Assembly: GCA_029251525.1 (NCBI GenBank)
Contig: JAQXDE010000014.1
Location: 149,147-213,146 of the forward strand
Direction of reading: 5' to 3'
DNA length: 64,000 nucleotides
From: Saprospiraceae bacterium
Lineage (GTDB): Bacteria; Bacteroidota; Bacteroidia; Chitinophagales; Saprospiraceae
Shown here: in pieces, positions 44,511 through 54,766 of the stretch
Layout: each line of letters begins with the position of its first letter
How positions within the stretch are numbered: the stretch's first letter is position 1
Translations under genes and position numbers: made by a program
The notes under the pieces: model-generated
What the model was told of the DNA's origin: nothing
Seen by the model: only the letters and a program-made list of their open reading frames with translations
Database searches by the model: none

Positions 44511-47027
44511 TTACTCTACAATCACTTTTCCCATTCCAATCCCTTTATCTGTATGCATTTCAATAATATAAATTCCACTTGCTGCATCTTGTAATTCAAA
44601 TGAAGTCAACAAATTTGGATTTTCTCTTTCAATAGAGAAAACTTCTTGCCCTAAATTATTGAAAACTCGAATTTTCAATTCCTCCACTTGTTCAGCTAAT
44701 TCAATATTAAAATTCCCTTTTGATGGATTTGGGAAAATGTGGAACACTAATGCAGGTTCTAAATTTTCATTAGCAGTAATTACTTCACCTAGTGGTGCAT
44801 CTCCCAACGTTATCAGGTAAGAAGATACTATTAGATGAGGATTAAAACCATCATTACAATTATCACAAGTCACTCCACTCACACAGTCAGGATTAGAAGC
44901 GTTACAAAAATCAGTGTAATCTTCATCAAAGACGTATTTCAAAGTAACATCATTTTGATTGATATATGCGCCCATATCATAGTCAAACCAAGGAGCAATT
45001 GAACCAGGACACCAACCTGCTCTATCATAAAACCATGTACCATTCTGATTGTTACAGCCATCTGGGTTTGGATCACAATCAGACCAATTGTGTTGTTCAA
45101 ACGTCTGACTTCCATCTACCCAAATATGATGAGTATCTTCATGAAACTCAGCAGCATTAGCTGTATTATTATCACCCCAACCATGACCAGTAGAAACTAA
45201 TTTAAGTTTCGCAGCTAAAACATTAGCTGGATATTGAGCATTAATTTCAGCTGTCGGTTGAAGATTATCCATATTCCCAAAATCATATGTCTCATACCAT
45301 AGTTTTGTAATTGAGCTATAAGCATGAGTTGGAGTTCCAGCTTGATAATCTAAATTTAAAGTATATAAAAATCCATTTCCTGGAGTTCCTAATCGAAATC
45401 GAAAAGCAACTTTCCCTTGTAAAGTACTCATGAAATCTGTTAAATCTATCGCACTATTACAAGCAATTCCATAAGGAGTGATATATCTGATAATCTCATA
45501 CCATTCTCCATTATGACCTTTAACATCAATACCAGAGACTCTATCCCATGGATCACATCCACCTGTAGGACACCCAATATCAAAGTTACCAACAATCTGA
45601 TCAAATGCCCCTGCGTAACTTGGTAGTTCAACTTCTACAATTTCTTCTGTGTTATTGACATATACCCAAACATCTGTTCCTGCGTTTACTGTCATATTAG
45701 AAGCCTGATCTACTATTGTAAAAGTAATCGACTCTACTCCTACTGCACCGTAATTATTTTCGGAAAAAACATTCATAGTAAAATCTCCATAAAATGGTGG
45801 TGTCCACCAACCTGTGTAATGTCCATTTCCCCAATCTTTAGCTACTATAGTTTCTCCATCGATTTGAAAAGTAACATTCGCCACATTAAATAAGTCTGGA
45901 AAATCAATATTTGAAATTGCCGCCAATTGAATTGGCCCTAAACTTGGAACCATTACATCTCCCGATAAAGGGCTTCGAACTTCTGTTGAAGGAACAAAAG
46001 TATCAGGATTTAAAACTTGAAAAGAAAGAATAATTTCCGGTGCAGGACTAAATGTTCCATCACCTGGCTGTGTTGCTTTTACTTCAACAACTCCAATGAC
46101 TCCATCAAGAGTAACGGTGTTACCACTTACCGAGGCTGGTCCTGAAACAACCTCATAATTCACTGTCAATCCTGAACTAGCTGTTGCAGTCAAATCAAAC
46201 GGTACATCCGTAACCAACTTATCTGGAATAACCGGGAATGTAATTACTTGAACACTATTATCCACTGTTCCAACAAAATTGGAAATTTCTCCTGTCATAT
46301 CAAAGTTAACCAAATCACCATCTCTTACTCCAGGTTCTACCTCCGAAATTAACGTTGTAATAGATGAATTATCTCCTCCTGGAACACCTTGATTGAATTT
46401 GTAATACAATTCTAGACCTGGCTCATTTCCATTTAATTCATTGACCATAATTTCTTGAATTTCAGCTTGTGTCAAAGCTTTACTCCAAAGCGTTACCTCA
46501 TCAATTCCTCCATCCCATGTAGCTAATCCCCAAGGAGAAATATGTTTTCCAATTGACAAAGGTGTATCAGTTGAAGCAATAGTTCCTGATGCAGGAGTAC
46601 TTCCAATAGAAATACCATCCATAAATAATTCTACTTTTGAGCCATCATAAACCCAAGCAACATGTTGCCATACTTCTGGAACTGCTACGAAATCTGCTGT
46701 TGCTACTTCGTAAGTCGTACCATTAATAATTAAACGACACTCCATTTTCCCATTATTCAGTTGGATTAAATACATCTGGCCATCTCCAGTTCCTCCATTT
46801 CGAAACGAAAGATAACCTTGCCCATAACCTAAAGCATCACAGTAAAACCAACCTGTCATACTAATTTCATTCGATCCTGCTATGTACTGTGAGGCTGCTG
46901 GAATTTCAATAATATCATCATCATGGTCGAAATGTAAAAACTGTTGTGTTTGTGCTTGAGAGTATATTGTGAAGAATAACAAAAAGGAAAAAGCCAATAT
47001 TATCCTCGAAATGTAAAATTTTTTCAT
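44511..47027 (-). CDS. LamG and PNGase F-like T9SS enzyme of a SusCD operon
   Basis: An 838-residue secreted protein. Signal peptide ends at IYSQAQ; a LamG/concanavalin-like domain spans about 30-230; two beta-sandwich segments follow (to about 460). A PNGase F-like pair of domains lies at about 465-740. It retains CDPWDR (D495, equivalent of Flavobacterium PNGase F Asp60), EWYEIIRYITPYG, AAEFHEDTHHI (E627, equivalent of Glu206) and WFYDRAGWCPG, but the position of Glu118 is Leu. The C-terminus (from about 762, FPNPSKGNFNIEL) is a type A sorting domain. PNGase F removes N-glycans from asparagine. The gene is 95 bases after a SusD gene, so it probably acts at the surface in glycoprotein degradation. 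Confidence 0.88.
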   Translation of the reverse strand: MKKFYISRIILAFSFLLFFTIYSQAQTQQFLHFDHDDDIIEIPAASQYIAGSNEISMTGWFYCDALGYGQGYLSFRNGGTGDGQMYLIQLNNGKMECRLIINGTTYEVATADFVAVPEVWQHVAWVYDGSKVELFMDGISIGSTPASGTIASTDTPLSIGKHISPWGLATWDGGIDEVTLWSKALTQAEIQEIMVNELNGNEPGLELYYKFNQGVPGGDNSSITTLISEVEPGVRDGDLVNFDMTGEISNFVGTVDNSVQVITFPVIPDKLVTDVPFDLTATASSGLTVNYEVVSGPASVSGNTVTLDGVIGVVEVKATQPGDGTFSPAPEIILSFQVLNPDTFVPSTEVRSPLSGDVMVPSLGPIQLAAISNIDFPDLFNVANVTFQIDGETIVAKDWGNGHYTGWWTPPFYGDFTMNVFSENNYGAVGVESITFTIVDQASNMTVNAGTDVWVYVNNTEEIVEVELPSYAGAFDQIVGNFDIGCPTGGCDPWDRVSGIDVKGHNGEWYEIIRYITPYGIACNSAIDLTDFMSTLQGKVAFRFRLGTPGNGFLYTLNLDYQAGTPTHAYSSITKLWYETYDFGNMDNLQPTAEINAQYPANVLAAKLKLVSTGHGWGDNNTANAAEFHEDTHHIWVDGSQTFEQHNWSDCDPNPDGCNNQNGTWFYDRAGWCPGSIAPWFDYDMGAYINQNDVTLKYVFDEDYTDFCNASNPDCVSGVTCDNCNDGFNPHLIVSSYLITLGDAPLGEVITANENLEPALVFHIFPNPSKGNFNIELAEQVEELKIRVFNNLGQEVFSIERENPNLLTSFELQDAASGIYIIEMHTDKGIGMGKVIVE

Positions 47028-47122
47028 GGTTGTTTTGATTTTATGAAGAAAATGATTTTTATTTTAAATTATCTATTAATGCTTTAGTATTAATAGATTC
47101 TACAATAAATTATTTTTAGTTA

Positions 47123-48748
47123 TTAATTCATCCACCATACTTTTGTTTCAGGTGAATCTACTCCCATCCTCGCAACCTGTTCTGCCCAATTTATTGCATT
47201 ATTTTGAATCTCCGTTGAAGGGTATGTGAAGCGATAATAATTGGGGATAGCACCTTCTCTGGGAGTTGCTTGTGTTCGTCTAAGCAAAGCATACGCTTCC
47301 CATGGTTGTCGGAATAAATCCATCCATCGTTGTGCATAAATTAATTTAAGCTGATCATTACTAGTAAAAATATTAATTTTTGGATGGTTTGCCACACTAA
47401 AGATTTCACCACTTGAAAGCACTGCTGGGGTATTTTCCCATATATTTGTATTTTGAAAAATATTCTGCCAGAACTTAATTGAATTAACTACGCCATTTGT
47501 ATACTGAGCTCTTGCTTCTCCTTGATCTACGGCTACACCCAAACCTCTAAAATATATTTCAGCTTTCAAAAATTTCACTTCTGCAGCGGTCATCATAATT
47601 TCAGGAACATCATATCTATCTCGAATCAAATAATAATTAAATGGAGAATAAATATTACCAGATCCTTTTGTTGCATAGCTCACATCTCGATGTCCTTGGT
47701 AAGGAATACCACCTGCAACTTCTGTGTTCACATTTGGTAATTGAGGAAATGCAACCCATTCATCTGCATTATTTGGTTCGAAGAAAATAAAAGCTCTAGG
47801 ATCGAAGATTCCACTTCCATCAAGATTATCATTTTCAGACATCATATTCCAAATAGTCGACCCCATTCGTAATTTTTTATGCTCATGAAATGAATAGTGA
47901 GTCGAATTTTTTTCCCAATCTAATTCACTTGGAAACAAACCAACATCTTCTCCTTCTTCAATTAATGGTAAGTCATTTTCCAAAACATCTTGAAAAATTG
48001 GATTAGCAAAATTGGCATCTTTTTCTACCATGCGCAACCCATATCTCAGTCGAAGCGAGTTTGCGAACTTTTTCCATAACAATACATTTTCATTACCATT
48101 ATTTCCTACAGCATTAAATATATTATCAAAATTACCAAAGTTTAAATAAGCTTCTCCTGCGGAAGTTTTCGGATCAGGCAAGGTATTTATATTATCGTTG
48201 GCCCATTTTAATTCGTCTAACAAGAATTTATAAATCGTTCCTTGATCATCATATTTAGGTTCTAAATTATCCAAACTTTGAAATGCCTTACCGGCATCAA
48301 AAAATGGAATATCCCCAAACAAATCCGTTACTCGAAAAGTCTGATAAGCTAAAATTATTTTCACCATCGCTCGCACATTACTGGTTGCTTCTTGATCTCC
48401 CTCATATTCATCAAAACGTTTTTCCAACTCTCTTACATTCGCTAATGAAGTATAATATCGAGTCCAAATATCTTCCGTTCCACGAGGCGTATTTTGAAAA
48501 GTCTCAGCAGTCAAAGCACCTTGTTGAGTGATCGGATAAATCACTTCATTATGCATAAAAAGTTGTTCATCACCACCAAGTTGAGTTGATTGGATAACAA
48601 AATTGAACAGTGGCCCAATATCTGTTTGGGTTGGAAACTCAGGATTTTGATTTAAATCTTCAAACCCTTTTTCACACGAATTAAGTAAAAATAAAATAAT
48701 AGAGACTGAAAGATATTTTAACAAATTTTTCATAAAATCTTTTTTCAA
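47123..48748 (-). CDS. SusD/RagB-family surface lipoprotein
   Basis: A 541-residue lipoprotein: signal MKNLLKYLSVSIILFLLNSC (lipobox cysteine about 25 from the first Met; a start at 48733 is an alternative) and mature EKGFEDLNQNPEFP, the usual SusD opening. The mostly helical body with QTFRVTDLFGDIPFFDAGKA belongs to the SusD-like group often labelled SusD/RagB nutrient-binding. It forms a lid on the SusC barrel encoded 84 bases upstream and captures the glycan or peptide. The PNGase F-like gene is next in the operon. Confidence 0.93.
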   Translation of the reverse strand: MKKDFMKNLLKYLSVSIILFLLNSCEKGFEDLNQNPEFPTQTDIGPLFNFVIQSTQLGGDEQLFMHNEVIYPITQQGALTAETFQNTPRGTEDIWTRYYTSLANVRELEKRFDEYEGDQEATSNVRAMVKIILAYQTFRVTDLFGDIPFFDAGKAFQSLDNLEPKYDDQGTIYKFLLDELKWANDNINTLPDPKTSAGEAYLNFGNFDNIFNAVGNNGNENVLLWKKFANSLRLRYGLRMVEKDANFANPIFQDVLENDLPLIEEGEDVGLFPSELDWEKNSTHYSFHEHKKLRMGSTIWNMMSENDNLDGSGIFDPRAFIFFEPNNADEWVAFPQLPNVNTEVAGGIPYQGHRDVSYATKGSGNIYSPFNYYLIRDRYDVPEIMMTAAEVKFLKAEIYFRGLGVAVDQGEARAQYTNGVVNSIKFWQNIFQNTNIWENTPAVLSSGEIFSVANHPKINIFTSNDQLKLIYAQRWMDLFRQPWEAYALLRRTQATPREGAIPNYYRFTYPSTEIQNNAINWAEQVARMGVDSPETKVWWMN

Positions 48749-48832
48749 ATTAGACTGATAAAGTTGTTCCGATGAAATACTGATGCATGGAATCTAGTGA
48801 GATCCGGGGGCATAAGTAACATATACGTTCCA

Positions 48833-51800
48833 TCAGAAGCTTGCATTTAAACTCACCCCAAACGATCTTGTTCCAGGGAATGCAGCCCACTCCAAACCCT
48901 GAGCATTCCCCGATCCATTTGCTCCCTCTGGATTAATTCGATCAGGCAAGGAAGTATAAATATAAAATAAATCTCTTCCCACCAAAGACAAAGTTAAGTC
49001 TTGAAATACTTTTGTTCTTTGATTAAATTTTTCATTAAAATGATAAGACAAAGTTACTTCACGCAATTTCACGTATGAATTTTCCAAAATTCCTGGCGTA
49101 CTCAAAAATGGTCCCCAGCCCCCTGTATTAGGAATATATTTGAATAAATAATGAACTACTTTTTGATTTTCAGTTCCATCAGCATAAACTCCCGGCAAGA
49201 CTACTCCCACATTTCTATTATTTCCTGCAGGATCAGTATAAGGCAATCCTCCGCCTTGTCTTTCCAACAGAGTCAAAGGGCTTTGACCATTTTGCAAACT
49301 CGAAACATACGAACCTGAATAAATATCCCCACCCCATTTCGTATCAATCAAAGTACTCAAAGTAAATCCTTTATAGCCTGCTTTCATATTCCAACCTGCA
49401 ATAAAATCAGGAGATGCATTTCCTATTGGGATTCGATTTGACGTTACTAAATAATGGGTTCCTTCTTCATTTAAAATTGGTTGTCCATTTTCATGATATT
49501 GATAATCAAATCCCATGATCGTCCCAAACTCATCTCCTTCACGAACCGAAATTGTTGGTCCTTCTGTCCCCCAAATATTTGCAATCTCTTTCACTTTTGC
49601 TCCAATCCCCATACTCGTTACACGATTTCGATTTCGTCCAATATTAAAACCAGTTTGTAAAAAGAAGTCTTTTCGTTGGAAAATTGTAGCTGAAACAATT
49701 GCTTCTATTCCTTTATTTTCTAACTCACCCGTATTGATTCTAATACCAGACGGAGCACCAGAGGAAGTTGATAAAACTGCATCCAAAATCTGATCATAAG
49801 ATCGAATATAATAATAAGTAAAATCAATATTAATTTTGTTATCAAACAAACCCATTGTTGTTCCAACCTCGTAAGAATTCGCACGTTGGGGCTTTAGAGC
49901 AATCGGTGGAACTGTAGTTGGTAAAGCTGCCGTTTGGTTATTTCCAAAAGACCCAGTTCGATAGGTAAAGTTAACCTGAAATGGATTTGTATCAGTTGCC
50001 GTTTGAGCGTAAGCGCCTCGGAGTTTTAAAAAATTCAACCAAGGTAATTTTAAGTCAAAAGCCTCAGTTGCGATAAAACTCAAAGAACCTGATGGGTAAA
50101 AATAAGAGTTATTTTCAATCGGCAAAGAAGATGACCAATCATTCCTTCCTGATAATTCTAAGAAGAGAAAATTCTCATAACTTAAATTTAAAAAGGAGAA
50201 AATCGAGTTGATTTTTTTATCATAAAAAACCTCTCTAGGGATTTGTGAATTTTGTCCATCTGCATAATTATTAAAATTAAAAAGCCACGGATTTACCCAC
50301 TCTCCCGACCTTGCTTTGAGACCATATTGACTTCGAGACCATTGGGTTCCTCCCACTGAAAGTGTGATATCAATCAATGATTCAAAAAGTCCATTATTAG
50401 TTGCCGTTATTAAAAAGTCATTATTCAATACTCGATCTTTTGCTAATTCATTTTCATATCTACCATTCAAAATTCCCAAAGCATCAATTGGATTATTTCT
50501 AGTTTCAAATTGAGCAAAAGAAAAATCCAAACCTAACCTTCCTCTCGCCGATAACCAATTGGTAATTTGATAATTCAAACTCAAAGAACCAATTAATTTG
50601 TTTCGATCTAGGTTCGTGTTATTATTATAAGTATTCCACCAAATATTTGGTCCAGCATAAAGGAAGGGAAAACTTCCGCCATAATTATTTTGGGTGGCAT
50701 CTGGCAAAATGTTGATTTCTTTTTCCAATCCTTTATAACTTCTTGGAAAACTATAAATCATTCCTTTTGAAAATGAATTTAGATGATCATCTCCCAACGT
50801 CGGACTATTCAATCTTTGATAATTCAGATAGGTGACAGCAACATCTGCTTTCACCTTCGACGAAATATTTAATGTCGAACCGATATTGACTGTAGTTTGA
50901 TTATAATTACTATTTGGGACAATGGCCTTATGGTCGGTTCGAGTAAGTGACACTCGCATTGTTCCCATTTCTCCACCACCTGAAAAAGATAAGTTATGAG
51001 TAGTCGTATTGCCATTGGAGAAATATAATCCCAAGTTATCAGGTTGGGGATCGAAGGAACGCATTTCGCCATCCCACCATTGAACTATTTGCCCTTCCAT
51101 TTTTGGGCCCCATGAAACTCCCGTTCCATAAAACCCAAAAATACTTGTCGAACTTTGCCCAAAAACTCCATCCGTCAGGTAAATATCATCTTGAGTTGGA
51201 TAGCGATAATTTCCATTTGCATCAGTTGGTAAAGTTGGCTCGAGTAAAGTTGTTGGCCCACCTGCACCGTAAACATTTTGTACATCACGATAGCGGTAGG
51301 GTTGAATAATTTTATGTTGTAAAGAATAGTTGATTCCAATCCCTTTTTGTTGTTTTCCTCTTTTTGTGGTAATCAATATCACACCATTCGCACCTCGTGA
51401 ACCATATTTAGCAGCCGCTGTAGGTCCTTTTAGAATATTATAAGTTTCGATATCATTTGGATTGATATTATTGATCGCAGAACCCCAATCGACTCCTCTT
51501 CCAATATTTTCCAAACCAGCTTGATTTTGCAACGGAACACCATCTACTATGATTAAAGGTTGGTTATCTGAATCAATATTATTATTTCCACGAATCGTAA
51601 TTCTTGTCGTTCCACCATCTACCCCATTAGCGCTACTAACTTGAACTCCTGCAGAGCGACCTTGGAGAGAATTGACAATATTAGGTGCCTGAGATAATTG
51701 AATTGCATCACCTTCAAAACTTTCAGTAGAGTATCCTAGCTCTCTTTTTTGTCGCTTGATTCCTAGTGCAGTAACAACAACTTCCTCGATAGCACTTACA

Positions 51801-52117
51801 GATGAAGTCATGGTAATTTCTAGTGGATCAGTATTTTTGACTTCAACCTCTTGAGTTGCATAACCCGTATAGGAAACTTCCAATGTCAACGAAAGTATTT
51901 TTGCAGATCCTAGTTCTAATTGAAAACTCCCATCAATATCTGTCGTTGTTCCATTTTCTGGATTTCCTTTTTCTAATATTGTTGCTCCAATCAGGACTTC
52001 ACCAAACTCGTCGTAGACTATTCCTCTAATAATATTTTTTTGCCCAAAAATACTCAAAACTGTAAAAAGGGTAAAAATAAAGCTCCATGAAATTTTTAAG
52101 TAAAATTTCGATCTCAT
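48833..52117 (-). CDS. SusC/RagA-family TonB-linked outer-membrane transporter
   Basis: A 1094-residue protein from the ATG at 52117, where the signal peptide (MRSKFYLKISWSFIFTLFTV) begins; the frame extends to 52168 but without a signal. A CarboxypepD_reg-like domain (about 28-105, IRGIVYDEFGEVLIGATILE) is followed by the SusC motif region EEVVVTALGIKRQKRELGYS and the plug with GNNNIDSDNQPLIIVDGVPL (about 175-200), then a 22-strand barrel ending in an aromatic residue (SLNASF). It imports substrate bound by the adjacent SusD. First gene of the minus-strand SusC-SusD-PNGase F operon. Confidence 0.95.
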   Translation of the reverse strand: MRSKFYLKISWSFIFTLFTVLSIFGQKNIIRGIVYDEFGEVLIGATILEKGNPENGTTTDIDGSFQLELGSAKILSLTLEVSYTGYATQEVEVKNTDPLEITMTSSVSAIEEVVVTALGIKRQKRELGYSTESFEGDAIQLSQAPNIVNSLQGRSAGVQVSSANGVDGGTTRITIRGNNNIDSDNQPLIIVDGVPLQNQAGLENIGRGVDWGSAINNINPNDIETYNILKGPTAAAKYGSRGANGVILITTKRGKQQKGIGINYSLQHKIIQPYRYRDVQNVYGAGGPTTLLEPTLPTDANGNYRYPTQDDIYLTDGVFGQSSTSIFGFYGTGVSWGPKMEGQIVQWWDGEMRSFDPQPDNLGLYFSNGNTTTHNLSFSGGGEMGTMRVSLTRTDHKAIVPNSNYNQTTVNIGSTLNISSKVKADVAVTYLNYQRLNSPTLGDDHLNSFSKGMIYSFPRSYKGLEKEINILPDATQNNYGGSFPFLYAGPNIWWNTYNNNTNLDRNKLIGSLSLNYQITNWLSARGRLGLDFSFAQFETRNNPIDALGILNGRYENELAKDRVLNNDFLITATNNGLFESLIDITLSVGGTQWSRSQYGLKARSGEWVNPWLFNFNNYADGQNSQIPREVFYDKKINSIFSFLNLSYENFLFLELSGRNDWSSSLPIENNSYFYPSGSLSFIATEAFDLKLPWLNFLKLRGAYAQTATDTNPFQVNFTYRTGSFGNNQTAALPTTVPPIALKPQRANSYEVGTTMGLFDNKINIDFTYYYIRSYDQILDAVLSTSSGAPSGIRINTGELENKGIEAIVSATIFQRKDFFLQTGFNIGRNRNRVTSMGIGAKVKEIANIWGTEGPTISVREGDEFGTIMGFDYQYHENGQPILNEEGTHYLVTSNRIPIGNASPDFIAGWNMKAGYKGFTLSTLIDTKWGGDIYSGSYVSSLQNGQSPLTLLERQGGGLPYTDPAGNNRNVGVVLPGVYADGTENQKVVHYLFKYIPNTGGWGPFLSTPGILENSYVKLREVTLSYHFNEKFNQRTKVFQDLTLSLVGRDLFYIYTSLPDRINPEGANGSGNAQGLEWAAFPGTRSFGVSLNASF

Positions 52118-52379
52118 ATTGTAGTTTGGATTAGTTAAGAAATCTCCTTTTGTAAATTTAAGAATCATTACTCAATATATGATTTTTATACAAAATGGAG
52201 GTTTTGATAGGCGAGTATTTTTATGTTATATTTGAAAAATGCTACTCTAGATTTCAAATAAAAAATTCCTTTTTAATTGATCAATTTGATTGAAACAATA
52301 TCAATTATTTTATTTTATTCAAACTTTTCCATTAGACAACAATTTCTCCTTAAGAGGTTGATAACCATAAGAAAAGACT

Positions 52380-52662
52380 TATAGTAAATTATATCTAACT
52401 ATAGAATTAGAAAATAAAGAAACCCCTGTGCCTATTGAGTATAAAATCATCAAAAAAGATTAATACGAACATAAAAGGGTGAAATAATTTTATCGATTAA
52501 TTAATTACAATGATTCTGGCTATTTACAATTTCTTAAAGAAAATAAATTCGGAATGTTCTCTTTAGATTCTGATAAACTAATAATTCTATTAAAATACGA
52601 TTTTATAAAAATGAATAATCGGTCCTCCTACCGTAAAGTTTTACATCAAAAAAAAGAGTAAC
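52380..52662 (+). pseudogene. Possible decayed gene upstream of the GNAT gene
   Basis: One plus-strand frame reads LTIELENKETPVPIEYKIIK, then KD, stop, YEHKRVK, stop, FYRLINYNDSGYLQFLKENK and FGMFSLDSDKLIILLKYDF, ending KVLHQKKE and a stop. Two in-frame TAA codons break an otherwise protein-like 90-codon stretch. No family was recognised. The rest of the 52118-52808 gap is AT-rich and must also hold the SusC promoter, which I cannot place. Confidence 0.3.
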
Positions 52663-52808
52663 ATTAGAACAAAGTAAAAAATATAACTTTTGTGTCACAT
52701 CCAAAGTGATATTTAAAAGAAAACTCAAGAAAATAATAATGAAACCGTAAATTTTGAACTTAAAATACATCAAAATTCCTTTTTCTAATAATTTCTAATA
52801 ATTCACTA

Positions 52809-53273
52809 ATGAAAGAAATCCAAGTCCGCTCAGCTCTCCTCGAAGAACTCCCTATTCTACTCGAATTCGAACAAGGTATCATTACCGCCGAACGACCTTA
52901 CGATCCAACTTTGGCAAATGATCCAATTTCCTACTACAATATAAAAGAGCTTATCGAATCAAAAAATGCTGAGGTTATTGTAGCCTTAATTGATGATAAA
53001 ATAATAGCTTCCGCCTACGCTAAAATAGTCAAAGCAAATTCTTATTTCAAACATAGTCATTATGCCTATTTGGGATTTATGTATACGGAGCCCAATTACC
53101 GAGGGCAAGGTATCAATCAAAAAATTATTAAAAAATTGAATCTTTGGGCAAAATCAAAAAACTTAAATGAAGTTCGACTACAAGTTTATGAAGAAAATAA
53201 TTCAGCAGTTAGAGCGTACCAAAAAGTAGGTTTTAAAAAATACATGGTGACGATGAGAATGGAAATTGCATGA
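52809..53273 (+). CDS. GNAT-family N-acetyltransferase
   Basis: A 154-residue acetyl-CoA dependent acetyltransferase of the Gcn5 fold. Motif A is YLGFMYTEPNYRGQGINQKI (about 87-106) with the RGQGI pyrophosphate loop, and motif B is LQVYEENNSAVRAYQKVGFK (about 124-143). It is complete and cytoplasmic. The aminotransferase gene follows 233 bases later on the same strand. The substrate is not predictable. Confidence 0.9.
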   Translation: MKEIQVRSALLEELPILLEFEQGIITAERPYDPTLANDPISYYNIKELIESKNAEVIVALIDDKIIASAYAKIVKANSYFKHSHYAYLGFMYTEPNYRGQGINQKIIKKLNLWAKSKNLNEVRLQVYEENNSAVRAYQKVGFKKYMVTMRMEIA

Positions 53274-53506
53274 TATTTATGTCAGTAAAATTCAATTTTA
53301 AATTCATTTCGATCTAGCGAAAAAAAGCACTATATTATTGCATAATACTTAAAAATAGGAAAAAATTTGGGTAACTAACAAAACTAAATCAAAAGATATT
53401 GACGAAAATAGAAACCCTAGATATGATTTTTAAAATCCGATATCATAAATACTTTTATAAATTAAAGGCAGATGAAATTGTCAAACTAATTCCTGAAAAA
53501 TAAAAA
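53274..53506. other. Gap between GNAT and aminotransferase genes
   Basis: Contains a 26-codon open frame at 53423-53503 (MIFKIRYHKYFYKLKADEIV, then KLIPEK) ending three bases before the aminotransferase start. It may be a leader peptide or a remnant; it is too short to call. Confidence 0.25.
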
Positions 53507-54616
53507 ATGAATATAAAAGAATTCAAACTTGAAAGATATTTTGCGAAGCATGAATTCAATGCAAAATACCTCTTGTCTAGTTCAGATTGCGATGGTTATG
53601 AATTAAAAAATCTTTTGGATGTTGCTTCTAGGAGTGAGTTAAATCTATGGGAAAACATGAAATTTGGTTATACTGAAAGTGAAGGAAATTCAGTCCTAAG
53701 AGAAACCATTTTGCAATACTATAAAACTAAAAACATAGAAAACGTAGTCGTAGCCAGTCCCGGAGAGTTAAATTTCATTTTGATGAATGTTTTGTTGCAA
53801 GCTGAGGATCATGTCATTGCAGTTGGGCCTTGCTATCAATCTTTGTCTGAAGTGGTCAAATCTATCTCTTGCGAATTATCTTTTTGGAAACCTAATTATG
53901 ATAATTGGACATTTAATATTCGAGACTTAAAACCACTAATTAAAAAGAATACAAAACTTATAATTCTAAATTTCCCTCACAATCCAACTGGAAGTTATTT
54001 ATTAAAATCTGAATTAAATGAAATCGCTGAATTAGCTCGAGCAAATGATTTATATATTTTCTCAGATGAAATGTATTCTAAATTAATGGTCGGGGATAAG
54101 GAAGAATTACCTCCGATAAGTGATTTATATGAAAAAGGCATCAGTCTTTGGGGGACTTCTAAAACTTTTGGGCTTGCAGGTTTGCGAACAGGATGGTTAG
54201 TTTCTCAAGACAAAAAATTATTACAAAAAATAATTGCATTCAAAGATTATTTAAGCATCTGCAATGCGGCACCAAGCGAAATTTTATCCATAATCGCTTT
54301 AAACCATATGGATATTTTTCTCCAGCCAAATATTAAAAAGATAAAAAGGAATATTTTACTTTTTGAAAAATTCGTGAAACGTCATTCTATTTTTGAAAAA
54401 TTTATTCCGCCACAGGCTGGCTCAACTTCTTTCGTGAAATTGAATATTAGAGAGTCTTCTTTAGATTTTAGCAATAATCTTGTAGAAAAAAAAGGGATCA
54501 TGACTGTTCCTGCAGAAATGTTTGAGCATGAAGAAAAATATATTCGAATTGGATTTGGAAGAGAAAATTTACCAGAAGTGCTAGAGGTTTTTGATGACTA
54601 TTTAAACTCACAATAA
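53507..54616 (+). CDS. PLP-dependent class I/II aminotransferase
   Basis: A 369-residue fold-type I enzyme. NFPHNPTGSYL (about 152-162) holds the PLP-contacting Asn, IFSDEMYSKL (about 184-193) the Asp and Tyr that contact the pyridine ring, and GTSKTFGLAGLRTGW (about 218-232) the Schiff-base Lys. The C-terminal RIGFGRENL contains the substrate carboxylate arginine. It is slightly short for aspartate aminotransferase and resembles the group of small amino-acid transaminases of unclear substrate. It may act together with the GNAT enzyme upstream. Confidence 0.93.
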   Translation: MNIKEFKLERYFAKHEFNAKYLLSSSDCDGYELKNLLDVASRSELNLWENMKFGYTESEGNSVLRETILQYYKTKNIENVVVASPGELNFILMNVLLQAEDHVIAVGPCYQSLSEVVKSISCELSFWKPNYDNWTFNIRDLKPLIKKNTKLIILNFPHNPTGSYLLKSELNEIAELARANDLYIFSDEMYSKLMVGDKEELPPISDLYEKGISLWGTSKTFGLAGLRTGWLVSQDKKLLQKIIAFKDYLSICNAAPSEILSIIALNHMDIFLQPNIKKIKRNILLFEKFVKRHSIFEKFIPPQAGSTSFVKLNIRESSLDFSNNLVEKKGIMTVPAEMFEHEEKYIRIGFGRENLPEVLEVFDDYLNSQ

Positions 54617-54670
54617 AAAAATATTAATACGCTATATTTAAGACTAAAGTGTTGTGCATACAAAAAAATA

Positions 54671-54699
54671 GTGCCATCCTGAAAAATTCAGGATGACAC
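54671..54699. terminator. Hairpin between convergent genes
   Basis: GTGCCATCCTGAA and TTCAGGATGACAC pair with one mismatch around AAA. It lies between the aminotransferase stop and the stop of the convergent secreted-protein gene. There is no clear T run, so termination is likely but not certain. Confidence 0.5.
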
Positions 54700-54766
54700 A
54701 ACAACAACATAACCATGAAAATACATAACCAAAATTTTCGATCACGATTGCTCGCGACCGAACCTT

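Noticed and set aside
52118..52168. 17-residue N-terminal extension of the SusC-family protein
   Set aside because: The signal peptide begins at the internal ATG (52117), which fits the usual start of this family.
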